In this document: piece after piece, positions 15,173 through 24,531 of the stretch
Numbering within the stretch: position 1 is the stretch's first letter
Layout: each line of letters starts with the position of its first letter
Program-made: the position numbers and the translations under genes
The notes under the pieces: generated by a model
The model's input: only the letters and a program-made list of their open reading frames with translations
Databases searched by the model: none
Told to the model about the DNA's origin: nothing
DNA from: Geobacillus thermocatenulatus
GTDB taxonomy: Bacteria > Bacillota > Bacilli > Bacillales > Anoxybacillaceae
NCBI RefSeq assembly: GCF_002217655.1
Contig: NZ_NEWK01000001.1
Span: 258,001-322,000, forward strand
Direction of reading: 5' to 3'
DNA length: 64,000 bases

Positions 15173-16162
15173 ATGGCAACGATTCGTGATGTGGCAAAGC
15201 GTGCAGGTGTCTCCGTCGCCACCGTTTCGCGGGTGTTAAATCAAAATGGATATGTTAATGAGGAAACGGAAAGACGGGTTAGACAGGCGATGAAAGAGCT
15301 CAATTATAAACCGAATGAAGTGGCGAGAGCTCTGTTTAAAAAGACATCGAAAACAGTCGGACTCATTGTCCCTGATATTACCAATCCGTTCTTTCCCGAA
15401 CTCGTTCGCGCGGTGGAAGATGTGATGAATATTTATGACTATACGGTCATTCTATGCAATTCCGATGAGAAAGTAGAAAAAGAACGAGAATACATCGAAG
15501 TGTTAAAGCAAAAATATGTGGACGGCGTCATTTTGACCACGAATCAGTTCGCGCCGGAAGAAGTCGAGGAATGGGATGTTCCGATTGTCGTGCTCGACCG
15601 TCCGTTGCATGAGCGTTATCCGTCGGTGGTCGCGGATAATTACGAGGGAGCTCGTTTAGCGACGCGGCATTTGTATGAAGTGGGCTGCCGGCGGATTGCC
15701 CATATTCAAGGGCCCAACCACGTGGTGAACGCCATGGAGCGTTTCCGCGGCTATCAAGATGAAATGAGGGCGTTAGGGTTGGGAGATCGTCAGCTCGTCA
15801 TTCAAGGGAATTACCAGTTGAAGCAGGCGAAAGAAGCGGTGATGGCCGCGTTGGCTGAACATGATATGGACGGGATCTTTGCCGGCAACGACGCGATGGC
15901 GGTCGGTGCTTTGAAAGCGGTTCAGCAATGCGGGCTGCGGGTTCCGGATGATATTGCCATTATTGGCTACGACGGCATCCCGCTGACGGAAATGACAACA
16001 CCCGAACTATCGACCGTGTCTCAGCCTATTTACGAAATGGGGGCCATGGCGGCAAGAATTTTAATTAAACAAATTGAGGGAAAGCCCCTTGAAAAGCTCC
16101 ATTATCAACTTCCGGTTCAACTTGTGGTGCGGCAGTCGACGTCAAGGAGGGGATTGACTTGA
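15173..16162 (+). CDS. rbsR: ribose operon repressor, LacI family
   Basis: A 329-residue repressor. The N-terminal LacI helix-turn-helix is unmistakable (ATIRDVAKRAGVSVATVSRVL), with the hinge ARALFKKTS near residues 50-57 and a periplasmic-binding-protein-like sugar domain (VGLIVPDITNPFFPELV, GIFAGNDAMAVGALKA, DIAIIGYDGIPL). First gene of rbsRKDACB; its stop overlaps the rbsK start. It would bind the palindrome overlapping its own promoter and release it when ribose or a phosphate derivative is bound. Confidence 0.93.
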   Translation: MATIRDVAKRAGVSVATVSRVLNQNGYVNEETERRVRQAMKELNYKPNEVARALFKKTSKTVGLIVPDITNPFFPELVRAVEDVMNIYDYTVILCNSDEKVEKEREYIEVLKQKYVDGVILTTNQFAPEEVEEWDVPIVVLDRPLHERYPSVVADNYEGARLATRHLYEVGCRRIAHIQGPNHVVNAMERFRGYQDEMRALGLGDRQLVIQGNYQLKQAKEAVMAALAEHDMDGIFAGNDAMAVGALKAVQQCGLRVPDDIAIIGYDGIPLTEMTTPELSTVSQPIYEMGAMAARILIKQIEGKPLEKLHYQLPVQLVVRQSTSRRGLT

Positions 16163-17052
16163 ACAAACCAACCATTACGGTGATCGGCAGCCTCAACATG
16201 GACTTAGTCACTGTGGCGGCGCGATTTCCAAACCAAGGAGAGACGATTTTAGGCGAACAGTTTCTCACCACTCCCGGCGGCAAAGGGGCGAATCAGGCGG
16301 TGGCAGCCGCCCGCCTCGGCGCCAACATTCGGATGATTGGCGCAGTGGGGGATGATGCGTTTGGTCAAGAGCTCATCCGTTCGTTACAAAATGAGGGCAT
16401 TTCCGTCGATTATGTGAAACCGGTTACACATGGGAGTACAGGCATTGCTTCCATTACGATTTCTGAGCGGGACAATCGGATCATCGTCGTTCCTGGGGCG
16501 AATCATGCGCTTACGCCGGAAGATCTCGATTCATGTGAATCCGTGATCGCCGAAAGCGATGTTTGCTTATTGCAGCTCGAGATTCCGCTTCCCGTTGTGG
16601 AACGGGCGGTTTCGATCGCTCATCGCCATGGCGTGCGCGTCATCGTCAACCCCGCTCCGGCCCAGCCGCTGCCGCCGTCGGTGCTTGAGCAGGCGAGTTT
16701 CTTGACGCCCAATGAACATGAACGGACGATTTTGTTCGACAAGATGGACGAAGAAGCGTTTGCCGATAAGCTGATTGTCACCGAAGGGGCAAAAGGGGTG
16801 CGCATTTGGCAAGATGGACAAGAACGGCTCATTCCAAGTTTCCAAGTTCCCGTCGTGGATACGACGGGCGCGGGCGATACGTTTAACGGTGCGCTTGCCG
16901 TGGCGTTGGCAGAAGGGAAGCCGCTTGATGAAGCGTGTCGGTTTGCCAATGCGGCGGCGGCCTTGTCGGTGACGAAACTTGGGGCGCAAGCTGGGATGCC
17001 GAGACGGCAAGAGGTCGAATCATTTTTGTCCAGACAGAAGGAGAGTCACTGA
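16159..17052 (+). CDS. rbsK: ribokinase
   Basis: Phosphorylates D-ribose at O5 with ATP, feeding the pentose phosphate pathway. The 297 residues show PfkB-family motifs: GSLNMDLV at the start, GGKGANQAVAAARLG (substrate and dimer motif), NPAPAQPLP, and the C-terminal catalytic signature DTTGAGDTFNGAL with the catalytic Asp. TTG start, overlapping rbsR by four bases (translational coupling). A copy of the rbs operator lies within its coding sequence at 16411-16431. Confidence 0.94.
   Translation: MNKPTITVIGSLNMDLVTVAARFPNQGETILGEQFLTTPGGKGANQAVAAARLGANIRMIGAVGDDAFGQELIRSLQNEGISVDYVKPVTHGSTGIASITISERDNRIIVVPGANHALTPEDLDSCESVIAESDVCLLQLEIPLPVVERAVSIAHRHGVRVIVNPAPAQPLPPSVLEQASFLTPNEHERTILFDKMDEEAFADKLIVTEGAKGVRIWQDGQERLIPSFQVPVVDTTGAGDTFNGALAVALAEGKPLDEACRFANAAAALSVTKLGAQAGMPRRQEVESFLSRQKESH
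16411..16431. promoter_or_regulatory. second RbsR operator inside rbsK
   Basis: TATGTGAAACCGGTTACACA, continuing with T, matches the promoter operator at 20 of 21 positions and sits 1282 bases downstream of it, centre to centre. It codes for YVKPVTH in RbsK. Likely an auxiliary operator for looping or roadblock repression (inference). Confidence 0.6.
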
Positions 17053-17462
17053 TGAAAAAAAGCGGGATTTTGAATAAAGAATTGAACACGCTGCTTGCCT
17101 CGCTCGGGCACACCGATACGATCGTGATTGCCGATTGCGGGTTGCCGATTCCGAACGAACAGGCGCGCATCGACTTGTCTCTCGTCAAAGGGTTTCCGCC
17201 CTTTTTATCCGTGTTGGATGCGGTTGTTGATGAATTGGAAATTGAAGCAATCGTACTAGCCGAGGAGATCAAAGACCAGAATCCGGATTTATACGAAAGC
17301 ATCAGGGCAAGAATGGGTGGTGTGCCTGTGCAGTTTGTTCCCCACGAACAATTCAAAGCGATGACGAAGCAGGCGAAAGCGGTGATTCGCACAGGAGAGG
17401 CAACCCCCTATGCCAATATCATTCTGCGTTCCGGTGTAAGTTTTTCATCGAAAGATTTCTGA
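17052..17462 (+). CDS. rbsD: D-ribose pyranase
   Basis: Interconverts beta-pyranose and furanose forms of ribose so that imported sugar can be phosphorylated by RbsK. 136 residues beginning MKKSGILNKELNTLLASLGH, with the catalytic-histidine region at GHTDTIVIADCGLPIP and the C-terminal EATPYANIILRSGV typical of RbsD. ATG 17052 overlaps the rbsK stop by one base (TGATG). Length and motifs are those of the family. Confidence 0.93.
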   Translation: MKKSGILNKELNTLLASLGHTDTIVIADCGLPIPNEQARIDLSLVKGFPPFLSVLDAVVDELEIEAIVLAEEIKDQNPDLYESIRARMGGVPVQFVPHEQFKAMTKQAKAVIRTGEATPYANIILRSGVSFSSKDF

Positions 17463-17483
17463 AGGAAAAGGAGGGCAGAAACG

Positions 17484-18977
17484 ATGAGGCCCTTGATTGA
17501 CATGCGGTCGATTCAAAAATCGTTTGGCGCCAATATCGTTCTGAATGGCGTTGATTTTGAAGTGCTTCCTGGAGAAGTGCATGCGTTGATGGGAGAGAAC
17601 GGAGCGGGGAAATCGACGCTCATCAAGGTGTTGACCGGCATTTATGAGCGGGATGGGGGAACGATTGTTGTCAACGGGCGCGAAGTGCATTACCGTCATC
17701 CGAAAGAGGCGGAACGCGACGGGATTGTCGTGATTCATCAAGAGTTGAATGTCATTCCAACATTGACGGTGGCCGAAAACATTTTTCTTGGCCGCGAGCC
17801 GAAAATCGGGAGAACGGGTGTCATTCGTTATAAAGAAATGGAGCAACAGGCCGCTTCCTATTTGCGGAGATTAGGGATGGACCTTGACCCACGAGAACTC
17901 GCCGGTCGGTTGTCTGTCGGAAAACAGCAAATGATCGAAATTGCCAGGGCCATTTCGACGAATGCGAAGTGCCTTATTATGGATGAACCGACAGCGGCGC
18001 TGACGGAACGGGAAATTCAGGCTTTATTTTCTGTTATTCGCACCTTGAAACAGCAAGGCGTCGCGGTTGTTTACATTTCACATCGGATGGAAGAGATTTT
18101 TACCATTTGCGACCGGATTTCGGTTCTCCGCGATGGCCAGTTCATCGGAACGAAACGAGTAAAGGAAACGAACTTCGATGAAATTGTTCAAATGATGGTC
18201 GGCAGGCAAATTGGGGAACGCTTTCCAAAACGGCGCGTCACCATTGGAGAAGAACGGCTGCGCGTAGAGCGGCTCACGAAAAAAGGGTTGTTTGAGAATG
18301 TATCGTTTTCTGTGCGAGCCGGTGAAGTGCTTGGTGTGGCGGGACTGATGGGATCGGGGCGAACCGAGATCATGGAAGCGATTTTCGGAGCCAGACCATT
18401 CGATGAAGGAGACATCTATATCGACGGGCGTCCTGTGCGCATCCGTTCTCCGCGCCAAGCCGTCGAACATGGCATCGCCATGATTACCGAAGACCGAAAG
18501 CAAAAAGGGCTCATTCTCGAGATGAGCGTCCATGAGAATTTGACCTTGCCGAAGTTGGAACAATTAGCAACAGCGGGATTCATCCAGTCATCGAAAGAAC
18601 GGGACGTGGTGTTGACATACATTCATCTGTTGAATATTAAAGCCTCTTCCCCAGATTTACCCGTGAAAGCATTGAGCGGCGGGAATCAACAAAAAGTCGT
18701 ATTCGGCAAATGGCTGGCGATGAACCCGCGCATCCTCATTTTGGATGAACCGACTCGCGGCGTGGATGTTGGGGCAAAGAAAGAGATTTATGAAGTGATC
18801 AATGAATTGGCTGCCCAAGGCGCCGCGATCATTATGATCTCTTCTGAACTGCCGGAAGTATTGGGCATGAGCGACCGCGTCATGGTCGTCCATGAAGGGA
18901 AAGTGCAAGCGATCTTGGAAAACGACGGGTTGGATCAAGAAACCATCATGCGGGCGGCGACAGGGGGGAATCGATGA
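17484..18977 (+). CDS. rbsA: ribose ABC transporter ATPase
   Basis: A 497-residue protein with two ABC domains in tandem, as in all CUT2 sugar transporters. The first has Walker A GENGAGKSTLIKV, signature LSVGKQQMIEIA and Walker B CLIMDEPTAAL. The second has the degenerate Walker A GLMGSGRTEI, signature LSGGNQQKVVFGK and LILDEPTRGVDVG. It energises ribose import through RbsC. Ribosome site AAAGGAGG precedes ATG 17484; its stop overlaps rbsC. Confidence 0.95.
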   Translation: MRPLIDMRSIQKSFGANIVLNGVDFEVLPGEVHALMGENGAGKSTLIKVLTGIYERDGGTIVVNGREVHYRHPKEAERDGIVVIHQELNVIPTLTVAENIFLGREPKIGRTGVIRYKEMEQQAASYLRRLGMDLDPRELAGRLSVGKQQMIEIARAISTNAKCLIMDEPTAALTEREIQALFSVIRTLKQQGVAVVYISHRMEEIFTICDRISVLRDGQFIGTKRVKETNFDEIVQMMVGRQIGERFPKRRVTIGEERLRVERLTKKGLFENVSFSVRAGEVLGVAGLMGSGRTEIMEAIFGARPFDEGDIYIDGRPVRIRSPRQAVEHGIAMITEDRKQKGLILEMSVHENLTLPKLEQLATAGFIQSSKERDVVLTYIHLLNIKASSPDLPVKALSGGNQQKVVFGKWLAMNPRILILDEPTRGVDVGAKKEIYEVINELAAQGAAIIMISSELPEVLGMSDRVMVVHEGKVQAILENDGLDQETIMRAATGGNR

Positions 18978-19918
18978 TGGGAGCAAAGCGAAAATGGGAT
19001 GTGAAAAAACTAGGGCCTTTGATCGGGCTGTTTCTGCTATGCATCGTGCTTTCCATATTGAGCGATGACTTTTTGACGATGGACAACTGGCTCAATCTCC
19101 TGCGGCAAGTATCGATTAACGCGCTCATCGCCTTTGGCATGACGTTTGTCATTTTAACGGGAGGCATTGATTTATCGGTCGGTTCGGTGTTGGCGTTATC
19201 AAGCGCGATCACAGCAGGAATGATGGCGCAAGGGGTCAATGGATTTGTTGCGATATTCGTCGGCTTATTAGCAGGCGCGGCCATGGGCGTCTTGAACGGA
19301 GTCTTGGTCACCAAAGGAAAAGTGGCTCCTTTTATTGCCACGCTGGCGACCATGACGGCGTTTCGCGGCTTGACTCTCGTTTACACGGACGGTCGCCCGA
19401 TTACAGGGTTTGCGTCTGATGACATCCTGTTTCAGATGATGGGGCGCGGTTATTTCTTCGGCATTCCCGTACCTATTATATTGATGCTCACGGTCTATAT
19501 CGCTTTGTATGTAGTATTGAAAAAGACTACATTTGGCCGCCATACGTACGCGATTGGCGGGAACGAAGAAGCGAGCCGTCTATCGGGACTTCGCGTTGAT
19601 CGACTCAAAATATATGTGTATGCCCTAACAGGGGCGTTATCTGCTTTGGCGGGGCTCATTTTAACTTCCCGTTTGAATTCCGCGCAGCCGACAGCGGGAA
19701 CGGCGTACGAGTTGGATGCCATTGCGGCCGTTGTTTTAGGCGGCACCAGTTTGTCAGGAGGAAGAGGCTGGATTTTCGGCACGTTAGTCGGCGCCTTGAT
19801 TATCGGTGTATTGAACAATGGATTGAACTTGCTCAATGTGTCGTCGTTTTACCAGCAAGTCATCAAAGGAGCGGTCATTCTTCTTGCGGTGCTGTTAGAC
19901 CGCCGCAAAGAAGTATGA
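18974..19918 (+). CDS. rbsC: ribose ABC transporter permease
   Basis: A 314-residue membrane protein with about ten hydrophobic segments and the CUT2 permease signatures GGIDLSVGSVLALSSAI and GGNEEASRLSGLRVDR (cytoplasmic coupling loop). Overlaps rbsA by four bases and is followed by rbsB. Confidence 0.94.
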   Translation: MMGAKRKWDVKKLGPLIGLFLLCIVLSILSDDFLTMDNWLNLLRQVSINALIAFGMTFVILTGGIDLSVGSVLALSSAITAGMMAQGVNGFVAIFVGLLAGAAMGVLNGVLVTKGKVAPFIATLATMTAFRGLTLVYTDGRPITGFASDDILFQMMGRGYFFGIPVPIILMLTVYIALYVVLKKTTFGRHTYAIGGNEEASRLSGLRVDRLKIYVYALTGALSALAGLILTSRLNSAQPTAGTAYELDAIAAVVLGGTSLSGGRGWIFGTLVGALIIGVLNNGLNLLNVSSFYQQVIKGAVILLAVLLDRRKEV

Positions 19919-19946
19919 TAGATGTTATCAAAAAATAAGGGGGAGT

Positions 19947-20888
19947 ATGAAAATGCGAAAAGCAGTTGGTTTGTTAGCCACATTGTTGCTTGCAGGCGGC
20001 GTGTTGGGTGGATGTTCGCTCGACCAGAACAACGCATCGAGCGACAAAGGGAAAACGAAACAGGATGGGGAAGTGAAAATCGGTTTGTCCATTTCCACCT
20101 TGAACAACCCGTTCTTTGTCACATTAAAAGAAGGGGCTGAAAAAGCCGCCAAGGATGAAGGGGCAGAGCTGATTGTGGTTGATGCCCAAAATGATTCGGC
20201 GAAACAAATTAACGATATTGAAGACTTGATCCAGCAGAAGGTCGATGTGCTTTTGGTCAACCCGACGGACTCGAGCGCCGTGGCTTCTGCGATTGAATCC
20301 GCCAACAGCGCCAACATCCCGGTCATTACGGTCGACCGCAGCGCGGACGGCGGGAAAGTGGTCACCCATATCGCTTCTGACAATGTGGCTGGTGGGAAAA
20401 TGGCGGCCCAATTTCTTGTCGATCACTTGAAAAACGGTGGAAACATTGTGGAATTGGAAGGGATTCCTGGTTCCTCGGCCGCTCGTGAACGTGGAGAAGG
20501 ATTTCACCAAGTCATTGACAAAGCAGCCAATATGAAAGTTGTGGCCAAACAAGCGGCAGATTTTGACCGGGCGAAAGGACTGGCGGTCATGGAAAACATT
20601 TTGCAAAGCCATAAAGACATTCAAGCGGTTTTTGCGCATAATGATGAAATGGCCTTAGGAGCTTTAGAGGCGTTGCAAGCACATGGAATGAACAACGTCC
20701 TTGTGGTCGGATTCGATGCGACAGATGACGCAGTCAAAGCCGTGAAAGAAGGCAAAATGGCAGCCACGGTCGCACAAAAACCGGCATTAATTGGCGAAAA
20801 GGCGGTAGAAGCCGCCATTCGCGTTCACAAAGGGGAGAAAGTGGAAAAATTTATTCCGGTTCCGCTCGAATTGGTTCAAGGGCAATAA
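19947..20888 (+). CDS. rbsB: ribose-binding lipoprotein
   Basis: Extracytoplasmic receptor for ribose, about 313 residues. A signal peptide (RKAVGLLATLLLAGGVLGG) ends in a lipobox with Cys, so it is anchored to the outer face of the membrane. Mature domain motifs include GLSISTLNNPFFVTLKEGA and HIASDNVAGGKMAAQ, and VFAHNDEMALGALEAL of the type I sugar-binding fold. Two in-frame ATGs (19947, 19953); the second has better spacing to AAGGGGGAG. Last gene of the operon, before a terminator. Confidence 0.94.
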   Translation: MKMRKAVGLLATLLLAGGVLGGCSLDQNNASSDKGKTKQDGEVKIGLSISTLNNPFFVTLKEGAEKAAKDEGAELIVVDAQNDSAKQINDIEDLIQQKVDVLLVNPTDSSAVASAIESANSANIPVITVDRSADGGKVVTHIASDNVAGGKMAAQFLVDHLKNGGNIVELEGIPGSSAARERGEGFHQVIDKAANMKVVAKQAADFDRAKGLAVMENILQSHKDIQAVFAHNDEMALGALEALQAHGMNNVLVVGFDATDDAVKAVKEGKMAATVAQKPALIGEKAVEAAIRVHKGEKVEKFIPVPLELVQGQ

Positions 20889-20910
20889 CGCGTAATATTC
20901 TTTCGCGTGA

Positions 20911-20972
20911 ACGAGATGTGCGCCGCAGAGGGAGCTCCCGTTGAGGCGACTGTTTGCACATCTCGTTTTTTT
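20911..20972 (+). terminator. rbs operon terminator
   Basis: ACGAGATGTGC pairs with GCACATCTCGT across a 34-base loop that can itself pair (GGGAGCTCCC), followed by seven T. Confidence 0.85.
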
Positions 20973-21154
20973 GTGGTTGTTTCAACGTTTGGAATCGTCA
21001 AGTGACATTTTAAGTTCGACAGGTTAAAGGACATTGCAGGCACATGAAAAAGGTCAAAATGCTGTTTGCCGAGTCACGCCAAACTTGGGGTGAAGAAGAT
21101 AAGTTATACCAGAAAATGATTGTGCCCAAGAAGAAAAACAAAGAGGAGGGTTTC

Positions 21155-21229
21155 ATGCGGACGTTTTGTGGCTGCGCAAAAAGGTGGACAGCTGGCTTTG
21201 TTCCTCCTGGTATTGTGGCGGTCATGTGA
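21155..21229 (+). CDS. possible 24-residue peptide
   Basis: ATG 21155 is preceded by AGAGGAGGG and gives MRTFCGCAKRWTAGFVPPGI plus four residues. The ribosome site is good but there is no other support; the 318-base gap between rbsB and the DUF1360 gene otherwise holds only the rbs terminator. Confidence 0.25.
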   Translation: MRTFCGCAKRWTAGFVPPGIVAVM

Positions 21230-21290
21230 TAATGAAACGACTTTTGGTCCATAATACAAGGGACGAAATGTAAAAAGAAAGGGACTCGCC

Positions 21291-21674
21291 ATGCTTCGCG
21301 AACTCGACTGGATGACGTACATCATGATCATTTTGGCCAGCTATCGGTTTACCCATTTGATTGTGTTCGACAAAATTACCGAGTTTCTGCGCAATCCGTT
21401 TATGAAGAAAGAAAAAGTCAAAAGTGAGGACGGGCATACGGAAATCAAGAAAGTGCCGACCTCCAAATTTGGCTACTTGTTGAATTGTTATTGGTGCGCG
21501 GGGGTGTGGAGCGCGATGTTGATCGCGCTTGGCTATTTTTTCATTCCGACTATCGCTATGCCGCTGATTTTCATTTTTTCGATTGCAGGGGCGCAAGCGA
21601 TTTTGGAAACATTCGTCGGGGTGGGGACGAAGGCAATCGATCTTCTGTCAGCGGTGAAAAAGCGGATGGACTAA
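21291..21674 (+). CDS. DUF1360 membrane protein (YngL-like)
   Basis: A 127-residue protein with three hydrophobic segments: YIMIILASYRFTHLIVFDKI, a second starting LLNCYWCAGVWSAML, and IPTIAMPLIFIFSIAGAQAI. The ASYRxTxLI...D and CxWCxGVW motifs are those of DUF1360 proteins found in spore-forming Bacillaceae. Role unknown. ATG 21291 has AAAGGGA upstream. Confidence 0.75.
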   Translation: MLRELDWMTYIMIILASYRFTHLIVFDKITEFLRNPFMKKEKVKSEDGHTEIKKVPTSKFGYLLNCYWCAGVWSAMLIALGYFFIPTIAMPLIFIFSIAGAQAILETFVGVGTKAIDLLSAVKKRMD

Positions 21675-21768
21675 GGTGTGTCGGCGGCAGAGGGCGGGAA
21701 ACATTTGCGGGCGTACGGCGGAAACATGCGGCACGCCCGCTTTTCTTGCTTTTGTCGATACATCATGG

Positions 21769-21798
21769 TTGACTTATATAAGTACTTAATTATATAAT
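21769..21798 (+). promoter_or_regulatory. ars promoter and probable ArsR operator
   Basis: TTGACT, 18-base spacer, TATAAT. The spacer and -10 form an AT-rich inverted repeat (TTATATAAGTACTTAA and on), the usual form of an ArsR site. About 100 bases separate it from arsR; a second dyad (ATCATGATATGAT) at 21866-21878 lies closer to the start and may be another promoter or operator. Confidence 0.6.
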
Positions 21799-21898
21799 GA
21801 TTGGCGGAAACCATTTCATTGGTTGGCGTGGCCGTTTCATGATGGTTGTTCGTTTTTATATAAGCAAATCATGATATGATGATGAACGGAGGGGTGAT

Positions 21899-22246
21899 AT
21901 GCCGCAACTCGCGATGGAGATGGAAGCGACAGCCCGGGTATTAAAGCTGCTTGGTGATCCGACGCGGCTGACGATTTTGGCGATTTTGAATAAGCGGGAA
22001 TGCTGTGTGTGCGAGCTGCTGGAGGTGTTTTCGACCAGCCAGCCGGCGATCAGCCAGCATTTGCGTAAGTTAAAAGATGCCGGGCTGATCAAAGAAGAGC
22101 GGAGAGGGCAATGGGTGTATTATTCGCTCCGGCCGCAAAGTGAATACTACTCGCTGTTGCAAGCGGTGTTGTCGTACGTTCCGGACCAAGGCGAAAACAT
22201 TCGCAAAATCGAGACAGCGAATCCGACGGCCCGCTGCGGGTGCTGA
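21899..22246 (+). CDS. arsR: arsenic-responsive repressor, ArsR/SmtB family
   Basis: A 115-residue winged-helix repressor. The metal site CVCEL, within KRECCVCELLEVF (the alpha-3 As(III) site), and the DNA helix STSQPAISQHLRKLKDAGLI are present, and a CGC ends the protein, as in several ArsRs. It represses the ars operon and releases on binding arsenite or antimonite. Start ATG 21899 with GGAGGGG. Confidence 0.93.
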   Translation: MPQLAMEMEATARVLKLLGDPTRLTILAILNKRECCVCELLEVFSTSQPAISQHLRKLKDAGLIKEERRGQWVYYSLRPQSEYYSLLQAVLSYVPDQGENIRKIETANPTARCGC

Positions 22247-22264
22247 TGTTGAATGACGAGGTGA

Positions 22265-23335
22265 ATGATGGTGGATTGTTGCGAACCGAAGCGGTTGTCG
22301 TTTTTAGACCGCTTTTTGACGGTATGGATTTTTCTTGCGATGGCGGTCGGGATCGCAGTCGGAATTTGGGCTCCTGGGTTGGTGGATGGATTGAACCGCC
22401 TGCAAGTGGGGACAACGTCGATTCCGATTGCGATCGGCTTGATTTTGATGATGTATCCGCCGCTCGCGAAAGTGCGCTACGAAGAGATGGGGCGCGTGTT
22501 CAAAGATGTGAAGGTACTCGTCTTATCCCTCGTGCAAAACTGGGTGATCGGTCCCATTCTCATGTTTTTGTTGGCGGTCGTCTTTTTGCCTGACAAGCCG
22601 GAGTATATGATTGGTTTGATTTTAATCGGGCTCGCCCGCTGTATCGCCATGGTCATCGTCTGGAATGACTTGGCGCGCGGTGACACAGAGTACGCAGCGG
22701 GACTTGTCGCCTTCAATTCACTGTTTCAAGTATTGTTTTTCTCGCTATATGCGTACGTGTTTGTGACAGTCATTCCGGAATGGCTCGGGCTTAAGGGGGC
22801 GATTGTTGAGATCACGATGGCGGAAGTGGCGAAATCGGTGTTTATTTATTTGGGAATTCCGTTTTTCGCCGGCATGGCGACAAGGTTTACGCTTGTGAAA
22901 GTGAAAGGCCGGTCATGGTATGACACGGTATTCGTTCCGAAAATCAGCCCGCTGACGCTCGTTGCGCTTTTGTTCACGATCATCGTAATGTTTTCGCTCA
23001 AAGGCGATATGATCGTCAACTTGCCGTTTGATGTCGTCCGGATTGCCATTCCGTTGCTTCTTTATTTTGTTATCATGTTTTTTGTGTCGTTCTTTTTGGC
23101 GAGAAAATGGGGGGCTGGTTATCCGGTGTCGACGACGCTCGCGTTTACGGCGGGAAGCAACAACTTTGAGCTGGCCATTGCCGTCGCCATTGGGGTGTTT
23201 GGCATTCATTCGGGCGCGGCGTTTGCGGCGGTCATCGGTCCGCTTATTGAAGTGCCGGTGATGCTCGCGCTTGTCAACGTCGCTTTAGCGTTTCAGCGAA
23301 AGTATTTTTCCTCTGCTGCTCCAGAATCAAAATAA
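22265..23335 (+). CDS. acr3: arsenite efflux transporter, ACR3 family
   Basis: A 356-residue, ten-helix permease that expels As(OH)3. The start [19 protein letters not shown], the conserved cysteine in [18 protein letters not shown] (helix 4) and the helix 9 motif [17 protein letters not shown] are diagnostic for ACR3 rather than ArsB. The start could be ATG 22265 or 22268. Co-transcribed with arsR and arsC. Confidence 0.94.
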   Translation: MMVDCCEPKRLSFLDRFLTVWIFLAMAVGIAVGIWAPGLVDGLNRLQVGTTSIPIAIGLILMMYPPLAKVRYEEMGRVFKDVKVLVLSLVQNWVIGPILMFLLAVVFLPDKPEYMIGLILIGLARCIAMVIVWNDLARGDTEYAAGLVAFNSLFQVLFFSLYAYVFVTVIPEWLGLKGAIVEITMAEVAKSVFIYLGIPFFAGMATRFTLVKVKGRSWYDTVFVPKISPLTLVALLFTIIVMFSLKGDMIVNLPFDVVRIAIPLLLYFVIMFFVSFFLARKWGAGYPVSTTLAFTAGSNNFELAIAVAIGVFGIHSGAAFAAVIGPLIEVPVMLALVNVALAFQRKYFSSAAPESK

Positions 23336-23350
23336 AGGTGGGAATCAACG

Positions 23351-23770
23351 ATGAAGAAAAAAATCATTTATTTCTTATGCACAGGCAACTCATGCCGCAG
23401 CCAAATGGCGGAAGGCTGGGCCAAACAACTGTTAGGCGATGAATGGGATGTGTACAGCGCCGGGATTGAAGCGCACGGGCTCAATCCGAATGCGGTCAAG
23501 GTGATGAAAGAAGTCGGCATCGATATTTCGAAGCAAACGTCTGATGTCATCGACCCGGACTTGCTGAACCGTGCTGATTTGGTCGTGACGCTGTGCGGCC
23601 ATGCGGCCGACCATTGTCCGGTCACTCCGCCGCACGTGAAGCGCGTCCATTGGGGCTTTGACGATCCAGCGAAAGCGGAAGGGACAGAAGAGGAGAAGCT
23701 GGCGGTGTTCCGCCGCGTCCGCGATGAAATTGGCGCGCGCATCCGCCGGTTTGCCGAGACGGGTGAATAG
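23351..23770 (+). CDS. arsC: arsenate reductase, thioredoxin-coupled
   Basis: Reduces arsenate to arsenite for export by Acr3. 139 residues of the low-molecular-weight phosphatase fold with P-loop [14 protein letters not shown] (nucleophile Cys) and the resolving pair in [13 protein letters not shown]. This is the Bacillus-type, thioredoxin-dependent ArsC. Follows acr3 by 15 bases with AAAGGTGGG. Confidence 0.95.
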   Translation: MKKKIIYFLCTGNSCRSQMAEGWAKQLLGDEWDVYSAGIEAHGLNPNAVKVMKEVGIDISKQTSDVIDPDLLNRADLVVTLCGHAADHCPVTPPHVKRVHWGFDDPAKAEGTEEEKLAVFRRVRDEIGARIRRFAETGE

Positions 23771-23998
23771 GGACGGGGCGGCAAGGCGCAAAGAGCGGGG
23801 AAACTGTCTTGCATAGGGTGCGCAGCAGCTGCTCGTCGAAGTGCGGCCGGAAACGGGGAAGTGGCTGGGCGGACGAAAACCGCTCGGCGTGACAAAGATG
23901 GTGAGAAGCCATCTTGTCGATCCATCGAACGTTTTGACAGACGAAATGAGCACATCGATGAAGGCGGTGCCACGTCAGGTCACTGGGGGAGAAACGAA

Positions 23999-24436
23999 AT
24001 GGAGTTATTTCATCAGTTAGCTCGCCGAAACATCAAAATCCGCAAACAGTCCGGTTTCGGAGCGCAATGGCGACAACAGTGGGAAAAGGTGTTTGCCGGC
24101 CATTTGACTGTGGAAGAAAAACAACACATCCACCTTCATAATCGGAATGGAGTCAACGGCTACTTATGGCATGTGTTCAGCTATGGGATGAGAGGCTGTT
24201 TCACAGGAGAAGAAGCGGAAATGGCGTTTGATCAAGAAGAGAAAACGTGCTGCTATCTTTTCTTTCAACATGGCGACGATGCGTTCACCGTGGAGGATGC
24301 GTCCGGATTGAAAGCCGCCGATCTGGCAGCGGAAAACGACAAAATCGATCTATATGTGGTGGACAGCGAGTTCAACTGGACGTTTGTCATGACGCATGAA
24401 AGCGGATGGCTTGGCCCGTATTTTAGCAGAAGGTAA
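23999..24436 (+). CDS. DUF4275 family protein
   Basis: A soluble 145-residue protein with the DUF4275 pattern: QWRQQWEKVFAGHL, GYLWHVFSYG, and the C-terminal DLYVVDSEFNWTFVMTHESG followed by GPYF. ATG 23999 follows GGGGGAG. No function is known for the family. Not clearly linked to the ars operon, 228 bases upstream. Confidence 0.7.
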   Translation: MELFHQLARRNIKIRKQSGFGAQWRQQWEKVFAGHLTVEEKQHIHLHNRNGVNGYLWHVFSYGMRGCFTGEEAEMAFDQEEKTCCYLFFQHGDDAFTVEDASGLKAADLAAENDKIDLYVVDSEFNWTFVMTHESGWLGPYFSRR

Positions 24437-24489
24437 CAGCCATGGCTTATCGGCGGCCAAGGAAATCCAATGAGACAGAAAGAAAAAGA

Positions 24490-24530
24490 GTTCCAACCGA
24501 GCCCCAGGAAGACTAGGTTGGAACCTTTTT
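24490..24530 (+). terminator. terminator between DUF4275 and oxidoreductase genes
   Basis: GTTCCAACC and GGTTGGAAC pair around a 17-base loop, then CTTTTT. Lies between convergent genes. Confidence 0.8.
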
Positions 24531-24531
24531 A

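Noticed and set aside
21044-21229. 61-codon frame MKKVKMLFAESRQ between rbsB and the DUF1360 gene
   Set aside because: No ribosome site before ATG 21044 and no recognisable features; only its last 24 codons have a good ribosome site and are listed with low confidence.
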